Positions 18,077 to 27,112 of a DNA stretch of 28,122 bases are shown piece after piece. Under the pieces are notes generated by a model, which saw nothing but the letters and a program-made list of their open reading frames with translations, made no database searches and was not told where the DNA came from. This DNA is from Chrysochromulina tobinii. Taxonomy: Eukaryota > Haptophyta > Prymnesiales > Chrysochromulinaceae. Numbering within the stretch: position 1 is the first letter of the stretch; every line of letters starts with the position of its first letter. The stretch spans positions 1 to 28,122 of the forward strand of contig JWZX01002379.1 in the NCBI GenBank assembly GCA_001275005.1, written 5' to 3'. A program made the translations under genes and the position numbers.

Positions 18077-19243
18077 CGAGGAGGAGGAGGAGGAGGAGGA
18101 GGAGGAGGAGGCGGAGGAGGAGGCGGAGGGAGAGAATGAGGACGAGTTGCTTGCGGCAGCGTCGGCGTTACTGATAGAGACCGCAACTGTGCACGAGGAA
18201 GAGGGCGAGGGGGAGGCGGTGGAGGAGGAGGAGGAGGAGGAGGAGGATGGCAAGGACGAGATCGAAACCAAGGCGCCTACGGCGGCGGCGGCGGTAGCTT
18301 TGGCGGCTTCGCGTTTCAGCGCGTCAGCGGCGGCTCCTCCGCCGCCGGCGGCTCCGGCGTCGGCGGCACCGGCGGCGGCGGCTCCATCGGCTGCGGCGGT
18401 GGATGCGGAGGGAGAGGGCACGCTGACGAAACCGAAGCTCGCTGACGAAACCGGAGAGGGCACGCTGACGAAACCGAAGCTCGAGCGGCCCAAGGAGGCC
18501 ACGGCCGACCCCTGGCTCGTGCGCGAGTACGTGCGGCAGCTGATCACGCCAGAGGTGAATGAGGCGAGCGCGAAGCTGCTGAGCGAGCTGCAGCGGCTGC
18601 AGGAGCGAGCACACCTCAAGGACCCCGTCAAGGCCGCCATGCGCAAGCGATACGTGTGCGGGCTCCGCGAGGTGATTCGCTCGCTCAAGACGAACAAGGC
18701 ACGCGCGCTCCTCGTCGCGCACAACATCGAGAAGATCGAGTCAGAGGAGGGGCTGGACCAGTTGATCGCTGAGCTCGTGCAGCTGTGCGACATGAAGCTC
18801 GAGTGGGTGTATGACGAGCAGACGAAGCGCTCGAGCCAGCAGCTCGTCGAGCGCGACGGCCACGTGCCCATTGTCTTTTGCTTCACGCGCCGCACCCTCG
18901 CGCGCTGTCTCAAGCGCTCGGCCAAAGCATCGTGCGTGGCGGTGCTCTCCCACGACGGCGCGAGCGACCTCTTCCACGCATGCATGCGCGAGGCCGACGC
19001 GGCGCGCAAGCGGTACGAGGCGCTCACCAACGCGCCCGATGCTCGGCTGATTGCCTCTGATGGCCTCTGCTGGCCTCCCTCATCAGGTACGAGGCGCTCA
19101 CCAACGCGCATAAGGCGGACCGCGAGCGCGAGCGACGCCTCATCAACCTCGCGGTCAGGGGCGCGCCCAAACCGATCACGTACGACGAGCTCGTGCTACA
19201 CGCGCTCGAGGGCAAGTGGGTGGACGAAGAGGATGGCAGGTGA
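14800..19243 (+). CDS. SECISBP2: SECIS-binding protein 2 (selenocysteine incorporation factor), long form
   Basis: SBP2 binds the SECIS hairpin in selenoprotein mRNAs and helps insert selenocysteine at UGA. The protein is about 1460 residues. The first 800 are disordered and rich in Ala, Gly and Lys, with GGKG repeats. The SECIS-interaction region is visible: MLSDLFDLMLAAK (about 17284) and VRLSKMKKTILKELMMKHG (about 17524). The L7Ae-type RNA-binding domain covers about 18511-19012 plus the last exon: KDPVKAAMRKRYVCGLREV, NIEKIESEEGLDQLI, VPIVFCFTRRTLARCL, VLSHDGASDLFH. An insert of about 20 residues precedes VPIVF. Acidic repeats separate the two regions. The reading frame changes in a G/A-rich tract near 17894-17990, and an intron at 19013-19086 is removed to reach LVLHALEGKWVDEEDGR. 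The 14800 ATG has G at -3 and +4. Confidence 0.93.
16627..16682 (+). repeat. CCACCG hexanucleotide repeat coding Thr-Ala
   Basis: About nine copies of ACCGCC encode an uninterrupted Thr-Ala alternation in the disordered N-terminal part of SBP2. Confidence 0.88.
17894..17990 (+). repeat. G/A-rich purine tract with a reading-frame change inside SBP2
   Basis: The tract is built from GGGGAG and GAGG units. Upstream, the coding frame runs through ADELVDAAFALLYPDA. Downstream the protein continues in the -1 frame as EAEPDALLAAATALLSGE. The two ends are clearly related repeats, so both frames are coding. Either one base is missing (or two extra) in a G run, or a short unseen intron or a programmed frameshift joins them. 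No good GT-AG pair with the right length was found. Confidence 0.7.
18046..18126 (+). repeat. GAC/GAG trinucleotide tract coding poly-Asp/poly-Glu
   Basis: GAC repeats turn into GAG repeats and encode about eight Asp, then eleven or more Glu with interspersed Ala. It lies in the acidic linker of SBP2 between the SECIS-interaction region and the RNA-binding domain. Confidence 0.88.
19013..19086 (+). other. 74-bp GT-AG intron in SBP2 with 23-bp duplicated ends
   Basis: Splicing joins CG|G as Arg and gives AARKRYEALTNA-HKADRERERRLI, restoring the conserved helix after the RNA-binding domain. The 23 bp at 19012-19034 recur exactly at 19086-19108, so the intron begins with a copy of the next exon. 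The body is three 10-bp units (CTGATTGCCT, CTGATGGCCT, CTGCTGGCCT) plus CCCTCATCAG, matching the intron at 3507-3621. Confidence 0.92.
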
Positions 19244-19650
19244 GGGGTGTGACAATTTAAGATGAGACGCGCTCTCTCGCGAGTATTCGTAGGTTCAAAC
19301 TGATCTCAGAGTCTTGTAGTATCGATGCACCAGTTTCACAGCGCGCGACCGTCCGGTTTCGCATTGTTTCCCGCCGATAACGGGCCGATTGCACATTTTG
19401 TGGACATATCGCGAACTTCATGGAACTTCCGACAGGCCGAAGAGTTGGGCCGGGCGGCGATGCTGAAACCTGACACCTGTGGGAACATGTGGTGAGCGTG
19501 GGGGGACCGCGACGCAACTCCTCTGACAGACAGTCTGATTGATGTGGGAAACTTGACAGGTGCCCAGGCCCCAGGAACGCCTCGAAGAACGAATCGGGAC
19601 AACGCATCGTCGTAAAAAATTGCTCTCTCCGTCGGGAACCACCCCACTTG
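19244..19650. other. Spacer between SBP2 and the LYR-AlgH gene
   Basis: About 400 bp, less GC-rich than its neighbours. I see no coding region, RNA gene or notable repeat. It should hold the SBP2 3' end and the promoter of the next gene. Confidence 0.45.
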
Positions 19651-21023
19651 ATGAGCGGCGATCGCCAGGTTGCAGTGTCGCTCTATCGCGCGCTGCGCCG
19701 ATTAGCACTCCAGTATGATCGCGGCCCAATCCTCAAGAGCATGCTCACGGCGGCGCCGCGCCGCGTTTACGAACATCATGACCAGCAGTGGCACCCACTG
19801 CCCGAGGAGCACGGGCGTGGCTTTGGTGCGGTCGTGCGCGATTTCCTGGGCGGCGCGTCAGCGTACCGGCCGCCTGCACACGGCCAGGGCGTGTCGATGG
19901 CTGATTTTCTCCGGCGCTCGTTTGATTCGCCAGCCGCCGACGGCGAGACGAGCGCTCGCCTCAATGCCGCGTTCGCAGCGCTGTCCTTCCTCTCGGAGAC
20001 TGCGGCGGGGACGCACGCGCTGCCCCGGCAGAAGCCGCCCACATCGAGCGAAGAGGACGGTTGCAAGCCATCCCAGAGCACCAGTCGGACTGGCGGGTCC
20101 GATGTGAGCCGGTACGCCAGTGCGGCGCCCGGTCCACTGAAGGTCGCAAACGACCTGCGTCCTGGCCGTTTGCTCATCGCGCCGCCCACGCAGTGTTGCC
20201 CCTCCTTCGGTCGGGCGATTGTGCTGCTGCTCGAGCACGCGGCGCCGCCATCGGGGGGCGCCTCGCCGCGTGCACCCTCCACTCCCGTGCGGACCACCGA
20301 GGCCTCGTCTGGCTCGTTTGGGCTCATCCTCAACAAGCCCTCGTACTTTTCGGTGCGCCACGCAGCGCGCATCCTCTCGCGTGAGAGCGCGGTTGGAGAG
20401 CCAGCGTGCTGCCTGCCACCGGCGGCCCTCGGCGCGCTCGCAGACAACATCCTGCACATCGGCGGCCCCATGGTCACACCGCTCGTCGCGCTCCACTCCC
20501 ATGGTCGGCTGAGCCGCGCCGCCTCCGCCGCCGCGCATGCAGTGTCGCCAGCGGCTGCGCAGCACGCGGCGCGCATCAACGCTGCGCTGCGTCGTGCGCG
20601 CCTGTCGCACTTGTATGCCTCGCCGGTCAGCCGCGGCTTCGTGTCGGCGGCGAGCTCCCTCATCGGGAGTGGGCGCGCCCACCCGACCGACTTCAAGTTC
20701 GTGCTTGGCGGCTCCAGCTGGGGCTCGAACCAACTTGAGGGAGAGAGTGCCGACGGCGGCTGGTTCTTGGGCCGCGGGTCCGCCTCGGACATCGCGATCC
20801 TCGCGCTCGCGCAGCCGACGCTAGGCGACGAGGATGACCTGACCGACGGCGGGCGGGGGGAGGGCCTCGACGGCGGCGCGTCCCTAGAGCACCTCGCCGA
20901 GACGATTCGGCAAGGAGAACGCGTGCATCGCTGGCTGCACGCGCGACTCGCGAGCGGCGCCAGCGGCGGCGCCAGCGCGACGAGCCTCGCCGACGAGCCT
21001 GCGGCGAGCAGCAGCAGCGGCGG

Positions 21024-21072
<49 letters not shown>

Positions 21073-21447
21073 GGGAGCGCGGGCGGCAGGCGCGGTCTCA
21101 CTGTTCACGTAGAACTCGAGAACGGCGTGCTCACTCTCGGGGGCGTCGACGACTGGACGGATGAGCTAGAGGGCTCAGAGCTGTCGGCCGAGGCGGCGGC
21201 TGTGCTCTCCGAGCACCTAGTGCAGCCGCGGCCAGCCGAGCAATTCCTCGAGATGGTCGATGGTGAGCTCGTGCCTGAGAGCGGGCAGCGTGAGTGGGCG
21301 AACACTCTGCGACAGCTCGGGGGCGAGTACAGCGTGATTGCGCAGCTCGCGCATGCCCACGAAGCCCAGTGCATGCAGCTCATGGGCCACGACATCGACG
21401 ACGACGACGACTCGGACGACTGGGATGAGGATCGCCCGTCGCATTGA
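19651..21447 (+). CDS. LYR motif + AlgH/UPF0301 (DUF179) fusion protein
   Basis: 598 residues from the ATG at 19651. The N terminus, VAVSLYRALRRLALQYD (LYR at residues 11-13), fits the LYR family, whose members act in iron-sulfur and respiratory complex assembly, usually in mitochondria. From about residue 168 comes an AlgH/UPF0301 domain: LRPGRLLIAPP, CPSFGRAIVLLLEH, GSFGLILNKP, NILHIGGPM and FKFVLGGSSWG. AlgH-like proteins are found in bacteria and plastids, and their function is poorly known. Inserts rich in Ser/Ala/Gly widen the domain. The C-terminal 200 residues include a poly-Ser run and an acidic DDDDDSDDWDED tail. The domains are visible; the link to organelle assembly is inference. 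Confidence 0.82.
21007..21071 (+). repeat. AGC trinucleotide tract coding poly-Ser
   Basis: AGC repeats with a short Gly interruption encode about 17 consecutive Ser near the C terminus of the LYR-AlgH protein. Confidence 0.88.
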
Positions 21448-22131
21448 CCCGTCGCTCAACGGCCCATGATCGCGTGTCACACGTGCACCGGAGAACTCGC
21501 GGAGATCGCACAGTTCGACGCGCTCGCCTCATTTGGGGTGGGGCGTGCGGCGCTGTCTCCGCCGCGCACCGGACCTCTGACCGTCACGCGCGCCGTGAGC
21601 CTTGACCTTTTGAGTCCGCTACAACCCCCCGACCCGCGCAGTACCGGCTCGGCGTAAAAGCGCGGCATCGGCTCGGCGCTGCGTCGTAAAACGCAAAAAC
21701 CATGAACGGCGATCGACAGAATTCGAGATTGGTAGAATTCATTCATGCTGTCCGCGGCGTGTGCGCCCGTCCGGTCCGTGTATGTACGTGTTTTGACGTG
21801 ATCAAGAGGACGTACGACGTATACAAATTCGTGTCAGCAACATTAGGTAAATTGGAAACCCCGCCCGCCCGGGTTAAATGAGTTTTTCGGTTGCTCATGC
21901 CTAGCAATAGCGCATGTGGAGCATGGACTGCAGTTTGCGAATTCCCCGCTCCTCGGAGCCAGGAGCCCTGGGCGGATGTGTGGCTTTCTCACGTGGAAGC
22001 TGGAGCCACAACACCGATGTATCCTCTCTTCGAATCGTCGATTGCACGTCAAGCGGCTTTGTACTTACCCACGCACGGAATCACGAAACCATGTCCGCCG
22101 TTGCGCCGCCATTGTAGGGCGCAGGGTGTGA
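21448..22131. other. Convergent spacer between LYR-AlgH and V-ATPase c''
   Basis: About 0.7 kb lie between two 3' ends. A short duplication, CGGCTCGGCG with nearby GTAAAA, is seen near 21647-21695, and two GAATTC sites near 21720-21740. No gene, tRNA or transposase fragment was found. Confidence 0.5.
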
Positions 22132-23014
22132 CTAGAGCACGAATTTCGCATTCGTTGACATGATGATGGCGACGATGATGGCGAAGATGCCGAGCGCGGA
22201 GGCGAAGATCTCTATCACCAAGATCTGCGGCCGTACGGGTCAAGTGGCGTGTGAGCAGCGCCGCGGGCTGCTGGCGCCGACATGGAGTTCCGTGGCCCTT
22301 CGATGTGCACGGATGGGCCCTCGCCCGAAGCACGCGGCATAGCACACGGCGAGCGCGGCGACCACGTCGGCAAGTGCAGAGGCAAGAGGCCCTCGCGGCA
22401 AGGCGAGCAGAGGCGTCGACGCGCACCTTCACGAAGAGGTTGCCGTTCTGCGCGTCGGCCAGTGCGCAGCCGCTGCCGCAGATGCCAACGCACACGCCGC
22501 ACGCGAGGTTGCCGAAGCCGCAGCAGACCCCCGCCCAAAAGACAGCATAGCCGGCCCATTTCTGGTTGACGAGCAGAGCGGCCATGTCGCTGACCTCGTC
22601 AGGTCGCTCGATTTTGGTCTGCAAGATGATGGACACGATGACGCCGTAGATTGCGACGGCCTCGCAGAAGATGACGCTGCGGGGGTCGGGACAACAGATA
22701 GAAGGCGGCGGCGGTGAGCGAACTGCGCGCCTGCCGCTGACCTGTCACGGGCTGATGTGAGTCGCGGCGCGGCGCCGGGGTCACCGGCGCTGCCGGTGGT
22801 TGCACTCGGCGCACCTGATGAGGTTCTTTGAGCGGATGCGCGGCGCCTTAACTGCAGCGCCCAGCAGCGAGGAGCCCGTGATGAAGATGCCCCACGCGGC
22901 ACCCAGCACGGAGAGGCCGATGGCCAGGCCGGCACCGACGAAGGCCCAGGCGTACGGGTCAATGTCGGCGATGACGGATCCCCAATCAACGTAGCCAGCC
23001 CGGACGAGAGCCAT
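22132..23014 (-). CDS. V-type H+-ATPase 21-kDa proteolipid, subunit c'' (V0 sector), three exons
   Basis: Exons are 23014-22815, 22676-22427 and 22224-22132, giving 180 residues. The c'' subunit is part of the membrane rotor that pumps protons into vacuoles and other compartments. Joined, the sequence runs [57 protein letters not shown] and ends STNAKFVL. The proton-carrying Glu is Glu72 (FCEAVAIYG), with a second Glu at 155 ([12 protein letters not shown]). There are four predicted membrane helices. Animal and yeast forms are 205-213 residues with one more N-terminal helix; 180 matches the plant form, so nothing appears truncated. Both introns start with GTGCGC. It is divergently paired with the gene at 23295. 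Confidence 0.95.
22225..22426 (-). other. 202-bp phase-0 intron 2 of V-ATPase c''
   Basis: On the minus strand it runs from AAG|GTGCGC to GGCCGCAG|ATC. Splicing joins FVK to ILVIEI, the conserved family sequence. Its ends show no duplication. Confidence 0.93.
22677..22814 (-). other. 138-bp phase-2 intron 1 of V-ATPase c''
   Basis: On the minus strand it runs from AG|GTGCGC to CCCCCGCAG|CGTC. Splicing makes the Ser of KNLISVIFCEA, the conserved family sequence. Confidence 0.93.
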
Positions 23015-23294
23015 CTTTGCGACGCGAAAGAGCAATGCGCGAGCTTTTTGCGCTCACAGCCGGCTTCTTGGAAAAAAAGGGTGCCATGAGAAACATTTTT
23101 TCTATAGCGGCGTCCTCTATAGCGGCGTCCCTGTAAATTCAATTTCCAAGGAAGATGTGGGATTTCCGCGTAGGGGCTGCATTCTGGGGCGACGAAACCG
23201 ATTCGTTCCCTCGCCTGTTCCAAGGACTCCAACACGAAGACAAAGGGGAAGGCTTGAGCGCTTCGGCCCAGCTTTGAGAGCCTGTTGGGCCGCG
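23015..23294. promoter_or_regulatory. Short divergent promoter region, with a 15-bp tandem duplication
   Basis: 280 bp separate the start codons of V-ATPase c'' (minus) and the gene at 23295 (plus), so the two probably share a bidirectional promoter. TCTATAGCGGCGTCC occurs twice head to tail at 23101-23115 and 23116-23130. The inner TATAG could be a core element, but this is inference. Confidence 0.5.
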
Positions 23295-24841
23295 ATGGAC
23301 CGGTTGCTAGCACCACCAATCAGCCGCAGCGAGCTGATCGCAAGGCGACGCCATGAGTCGTCTTCGCAGCTGCAGAACCAGTACGACACGTGGGAGGTCC
23401 TCAACCCTGTTTGGGCGAAGCGGCTAACAGGCCCTGATGCAGCCCGCGCGCTCGGCTATGGCGGGACGGGCGAATGCGAGCACGCGTCCTATAGCGACTT
23501 GGTCACTTCGCGGCGGCTACGGCAGCGTGCGGTCGCCTACGAATCCAGCGGCTTCTCACACGAGATCCAGGCCAAGCTGACGGCGCACGACCCGCAGGTA
23601 ATGGTCACATCCATCACGCGAGAGACAGTCTTGGGTGGCTCCTGCGACCCGGGTACCCGGCACGACCCATCGCTGACGTGGGTGGGCGAACCTAAGAACC
23701 GGAGCCGCACGGAGCTCATGCAGGAGCGCCGCCGCGACAACGTGGTCACGCTTGATGCCCAAAAGCGTCACCACGATGATTCCGGCAAGCTCGACGCGGA
23801 GGGGCGTGTGCAGGTGCGCATCGATCAGAGCATCGCGCTGCTGCAGCAGTCGTCGGCGGCGGGCTCCAAGTCACGTGCCGAGCTGCTCGATATGCGCCGG
23901 CGCGAGCGCGCCGAGAAGGCGCTCTCCGACTACGAGGCGTTCAAGCCGCCGCAGCCGCCGCGCTACACGACGCAGGAGAAGCCCTTTTGGACGATCGATA
24001 GGAAGCATCAGCAGCAGGCCAAGCAGCAGCAGGAGGAGCTTGAGGCGGCACGCGAAAAGACCGGCATCCTGGCCGCGAGCATGTCAGCGAGCATGCCCCA
24101 GGTGGGCATTCCGCTCTCCGTCGCCCCTGGCACCGCGGCCAAACCGCCAGCCATCGCCGACCCAGCCTCGCGCACAGCCTCAACACTGGGCAACGGCTCC
24201 GTCTCGGCGGAGATGTTCAACGGCCGGCGTAAGTGGTGGATGAAACCCGAGCACTACCCAAAGGCGGCGCCCGCCCAGCCAATGCGCGACGACCCCTTCA
24301 AGCTTGCAGCCGACGACGTGACGTTCTTGGACCGCAAACTCTCATCGGGCGCCAAGAAGCAGCAGCGAGGCTACCCACCCGACCAGCGCGAGATCGCCGA
24401 CAAGATCACGGCGCTGCCGCCGCCCTCGCTGGCCGATGCGATCGTGCGCGACCCCTTCCAGCAATACTCCGGCGCCGCCTTCAAGTTCCTTCCTCACGAG
24501 CCTCGGGAGATGAAGCCTGGCGCGTCGGACACCAACGCCGAAGGGTACGAATTCACACTGCCTCGGCCACCTCCCTGCATGCAAGAGCTCACCACGGCGC
24601 CCCCCTTCCCCACAGGTACGAATTCACACTGCCTCTCTACTCATCCTTCACGGCCGATCGCACGTTCGTGCCGCCCAAGCTGCCTCCGCGTCCAGCGCTC
24701 ACGAGGGATGTGCCGGTCAAGCGCGAGCGCCGGCCAGCCACGGGCCTCGTGGCCACTGCGCCCAGCTTCGGCAACACGGGGCCGGCCGCGGCCCGCGGTA
24801 TGGCGAAGGAGCGCCCGATGACGATGGCGATGGGCCGATGA
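23295..24841 (+). CDS. Unrecognised basic, Gln/Glu-rich protein, two exons
   Basis: Exons are 23295-24544 and 24616-24841, giving 491 residues from the ATG at 23295. I do not recognise a family. The protein is evenly soluble, with no signal peptide or membrane helix. It is rich in charged residues and has Arg-rich helical stretches (LLDMRRRERAEKALSDYEAF and a QQQAKQQQEELEAAREK coiled-coil-like part). Motifs that look conserved rather than low-complexity include NQYDTWEVLNPVWAKRL, VMVTSITRETVLGG, GRRKWWMKPEHYPKA and EGYEFTLPLYSSF. The general look recalls flagellar or cytoskeleton-associated proteins of protists, but nothing proves that. The second exon ends in KERPMTMAMGR. Confidence 0.78.
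24545..24615 (+). other. 71-bp GT-AG intron with 21-bp duplicated ends
   Basis: Splicing gives EG-YEFTLPLYSSF and continues the frame to the stop at 24841; read through, the frame changes. The 21 bp at 24544-24564 recur exactly at 24615-24635. The body (24565-24614) has CACCTCCCTGCATGC and a pyrimidine run before CACAG, and does not clearly match the bodies of the other two repeat-bounded introns. Confidence 0.9.
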
Positions 24842-25507
24842 CGATGGCGGGCGTTCAATCATGATCGGTGTGCGTGGGGCGGCGAGGGATTCTGAAGATT
24901 GCATGCCGGGGCGATGTGCCGCGCGGGCTGTGCTCAGACGAGGGCAACGCTTCGCCGCGATGGGTCGGCGTGAGAGTGCAGTCTTGCGATCTGAACGCCG
25001 GGCCGACCCACCGGACCTCGTACGATGTCGTCCCCGCTCGGGGGCGCGGTGAAAGGTCTCGAGACGGACTCCGACCTTAGGCTATGCTTAGGTGTGCCTC
25101 GCGGGGGTCCTGTCGCGTGTCGACGTTCACGATCGTTGCGCGGGCCTCGTGCAAAGCCGTGTGCGTGGCGGTGTTCGGTTCTCGCCTCACCGCATCGCGC
25201 ATGCCGCCCGCGCGCATGCGCCCGCGCGGGTCGAACGACCTTGTTGCTTGTACCGCGTAAATTGATTGATGTGACACTTAAAAGACATGCTCACGCACAA
25301 CGTCTGTATACATGAGTCCAGCACCGGTGGCGGGATCGGATAGGGAATACGAGGCGCTTCTCAGTCTTCCGTCCAGACCTGGATGCCGGTCTGCGCGCCC
25401 CCACCATACAGGTACACAAGTGTCCCGAGCCGCATCATGGCCGCTTGCATGCCACCTCTAAGCTAACAGCGGGGTTCGGTGCCGAGTATCCCAAATGATC
25501 GTCACGC
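24842..25507. other. Convergent spacer before the eL19 gene
   Basis: About 0.67 kb hold the 3' ends of two convergent genes. I see no supported gene, RNA or strong repeat. Confidence 0.45.
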
Positions 25508-26626
25508 TCACGCCTTGGGCTTCTTCTCCTTCTTTTTCTTCTCCTTCTTGTCGCCCTCGGCAGCGGGCGGCGCGGGCGCGGGCTCGGGCTCGGGCTCAGG
25601 CTCGGGCTCAGGCATGGATTTCTCCGCCGCGGCGACCTTGCGCGAGCGCACAGCCTTGTTCTTGTCGCGGCGCGCCTGTGCCTGGTCTGCGAGCGTCTTC
25701 TCCAGCAACTTCTCCTTCTTCGCCTTGTGAATGAACTCCATCAGCACACGTTTGTTCTTGAACTCGTTACCCTTGGCCTTCAGGTAAAACGTGTGGTACA
25801 TATGCTTGTCGATCTTCTTCTGCTCGCGGTACTTCTTGAGTAGCCGGCGCAACACACGCATGCGGCGCATCCACTGCACCTTGACCGGCATGCGCGCATC
25901 GTGAGCACCCTTGCGCTTGCCGTGGCCCGTGTGCCGCCCCTTGCGCTTCGACTCAGCCCAGGCGTTGGTGCGCGCGCGCGAGTGCACCTTCTGCGGCTTC
26001 TGGATGATGAAACCATCCTTCTTCAGCTTGCGGATGTTTTGCCCTGAGGTAGGAGCACGAGAGGGCGAGCAGGGGATGAGCGCGGAGCTGAGGAGGGGAG
26101 GAGCGCGGAGCTGAGGACGTCTTGACGCGCGCGCAGCCGCGCTGCGACCGCTGCTGCTGTGGTGCTGATGCTGGTGCTGGTGCCGGTGCTGGTGTTTCCG
26201 AGCCTAACATGTTGACGCTGCTTCCTAACACGGCTGCGCGCGCACTGCCTTCGCCCCAGCTCAGGCAGCGACAACGACAGACGGCAGCCGTACTGCGGTG
26301 TCGCCCAGCGGCACCCTTGCTGATCAGCCACAGAGCGGCCGCAGCGAGATTCCCCGCGACGACCGCACGGCGCCCAGAGGCATCTAACCGGCTTCTGGCG
26401 CCGTTCGTCGCAGAACCGCAACGCTCCCAAGCAAACACTGGCATGCCACTGGTGCGCTGGCGCTGCAGATCTGGAGAGTGTTTCGCATCGTGCTAGCGGA
26501 ATGGCACGTACTTGAGTTGGCCATGCTGATCTCGTTGACCTCATTGGGGTCCAGCCACACCTTGCGCTTGCCGCACTTGAGCACGGAGGCCGCCAGGCGC
26601 TTCTGGAGCAGCAGGGAGACGCCCAT
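25508..26626 (-). CDS. RPL19: 60S ribosomal protein eL19, two exons
   Basis: Exons are 26626-26512 and 26043-25508, giving 216 residues. eL19 is a core component of the large cytosolic ribosomal subunit. The sequence matches the family closely: [31 protein letters not shown] joined to [12 protein letters not shown], then [38 protein letters not shown] and [17 protein letters not shown]. The splice supplies the Arg of ANSRQNIRK. The start reads [10 protein letters not shown] where most species have M(V/S)SLKLQKR, so one residue is extra. After the conserved helix the tail is a Pro-Glu repeat (PEPEPEPE) followed by Ala-Pro and a Lys-rich end, longer and more acidic than usual. Confidence 0.96.
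26044..26511 (-). other. 468-bp phase-1 intron of the eL19 gene
   Basis: On the minus strand it runs from A|GTACGTG to CTACCTCAG|GG. It is the longest intron in the window. It holds a GGTGCTGGTGC-type repeat (about 26160-26195) and a duplicated AGCGCGGAGCTGAGGA (near 26079-26115). Ribosomal-protein introns often host snoRNAs, but no C box (TGATGA) was seen here. Confidence 0.93.
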
Positions 26627-27112
26627 GCCTCAGGACGAAGAGGAAAGGCGACGAGGGGTCTTCTCGAGGCGGCGCTGTGAAATCGAAACGAGAAATGCAG
26701 GGAAACAGGATACGGTTTCGATTTCGGCGAGCAGATCCTCATCCCCCCAGAATACGCAGACGCGAATTAGAACAACTCCACCGCCCTCGGTTTGGAGACA
26801 ATGACTAGGATCTAGCACTAGGTCATCGACAGTTCAGTTGTGGGCCCGCCGCGACCCTGTGGCGTGGGCAACGTGATCTCTCCCGGGGACGACATGCTCT
26901 GTCTGCGTCCTGCGCGTAGCTGCTACCTCTGGTCCTAGCTCCCGGCACGGTGCGAGCGACCACTTGGATGTGCCGGACCGCGGACCGGTCTCCGACAGGT
27001 GTGCCACGTATAGACGTATTGAATCCGCGCGCCGTGCGGACGGCTCCCGCCACGTTCAGCGCTTGCCTTCCTCCATCCTCAGGCAGCGCGTTCCCGCCAG
27101 CTCGGAACTCTC
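26627..27112. other. Upstream region of eL19 and 3' flank of the DUF3611 gene
   Basis: 486 bp between two minus-strand genes. It should contain the eL19 promoter and leader. I see no gene of its own. Confidence 0.45.

Noticed and set aside
17750-19111. Minus-strand open frame of about 450 codons opposite SBP2
   Set aside because: It is mostly Ser/Pro runs mirrored from GAG/GCG repeats. The plus strand carries the unmistakable SBP2 domains.
26044-26511. Possible snoRNA in the eL19 intron
   Set aside because: No C box (TGATGA) is present on the transcribed strand, and no convincing H/ACA pair was seen by eye.
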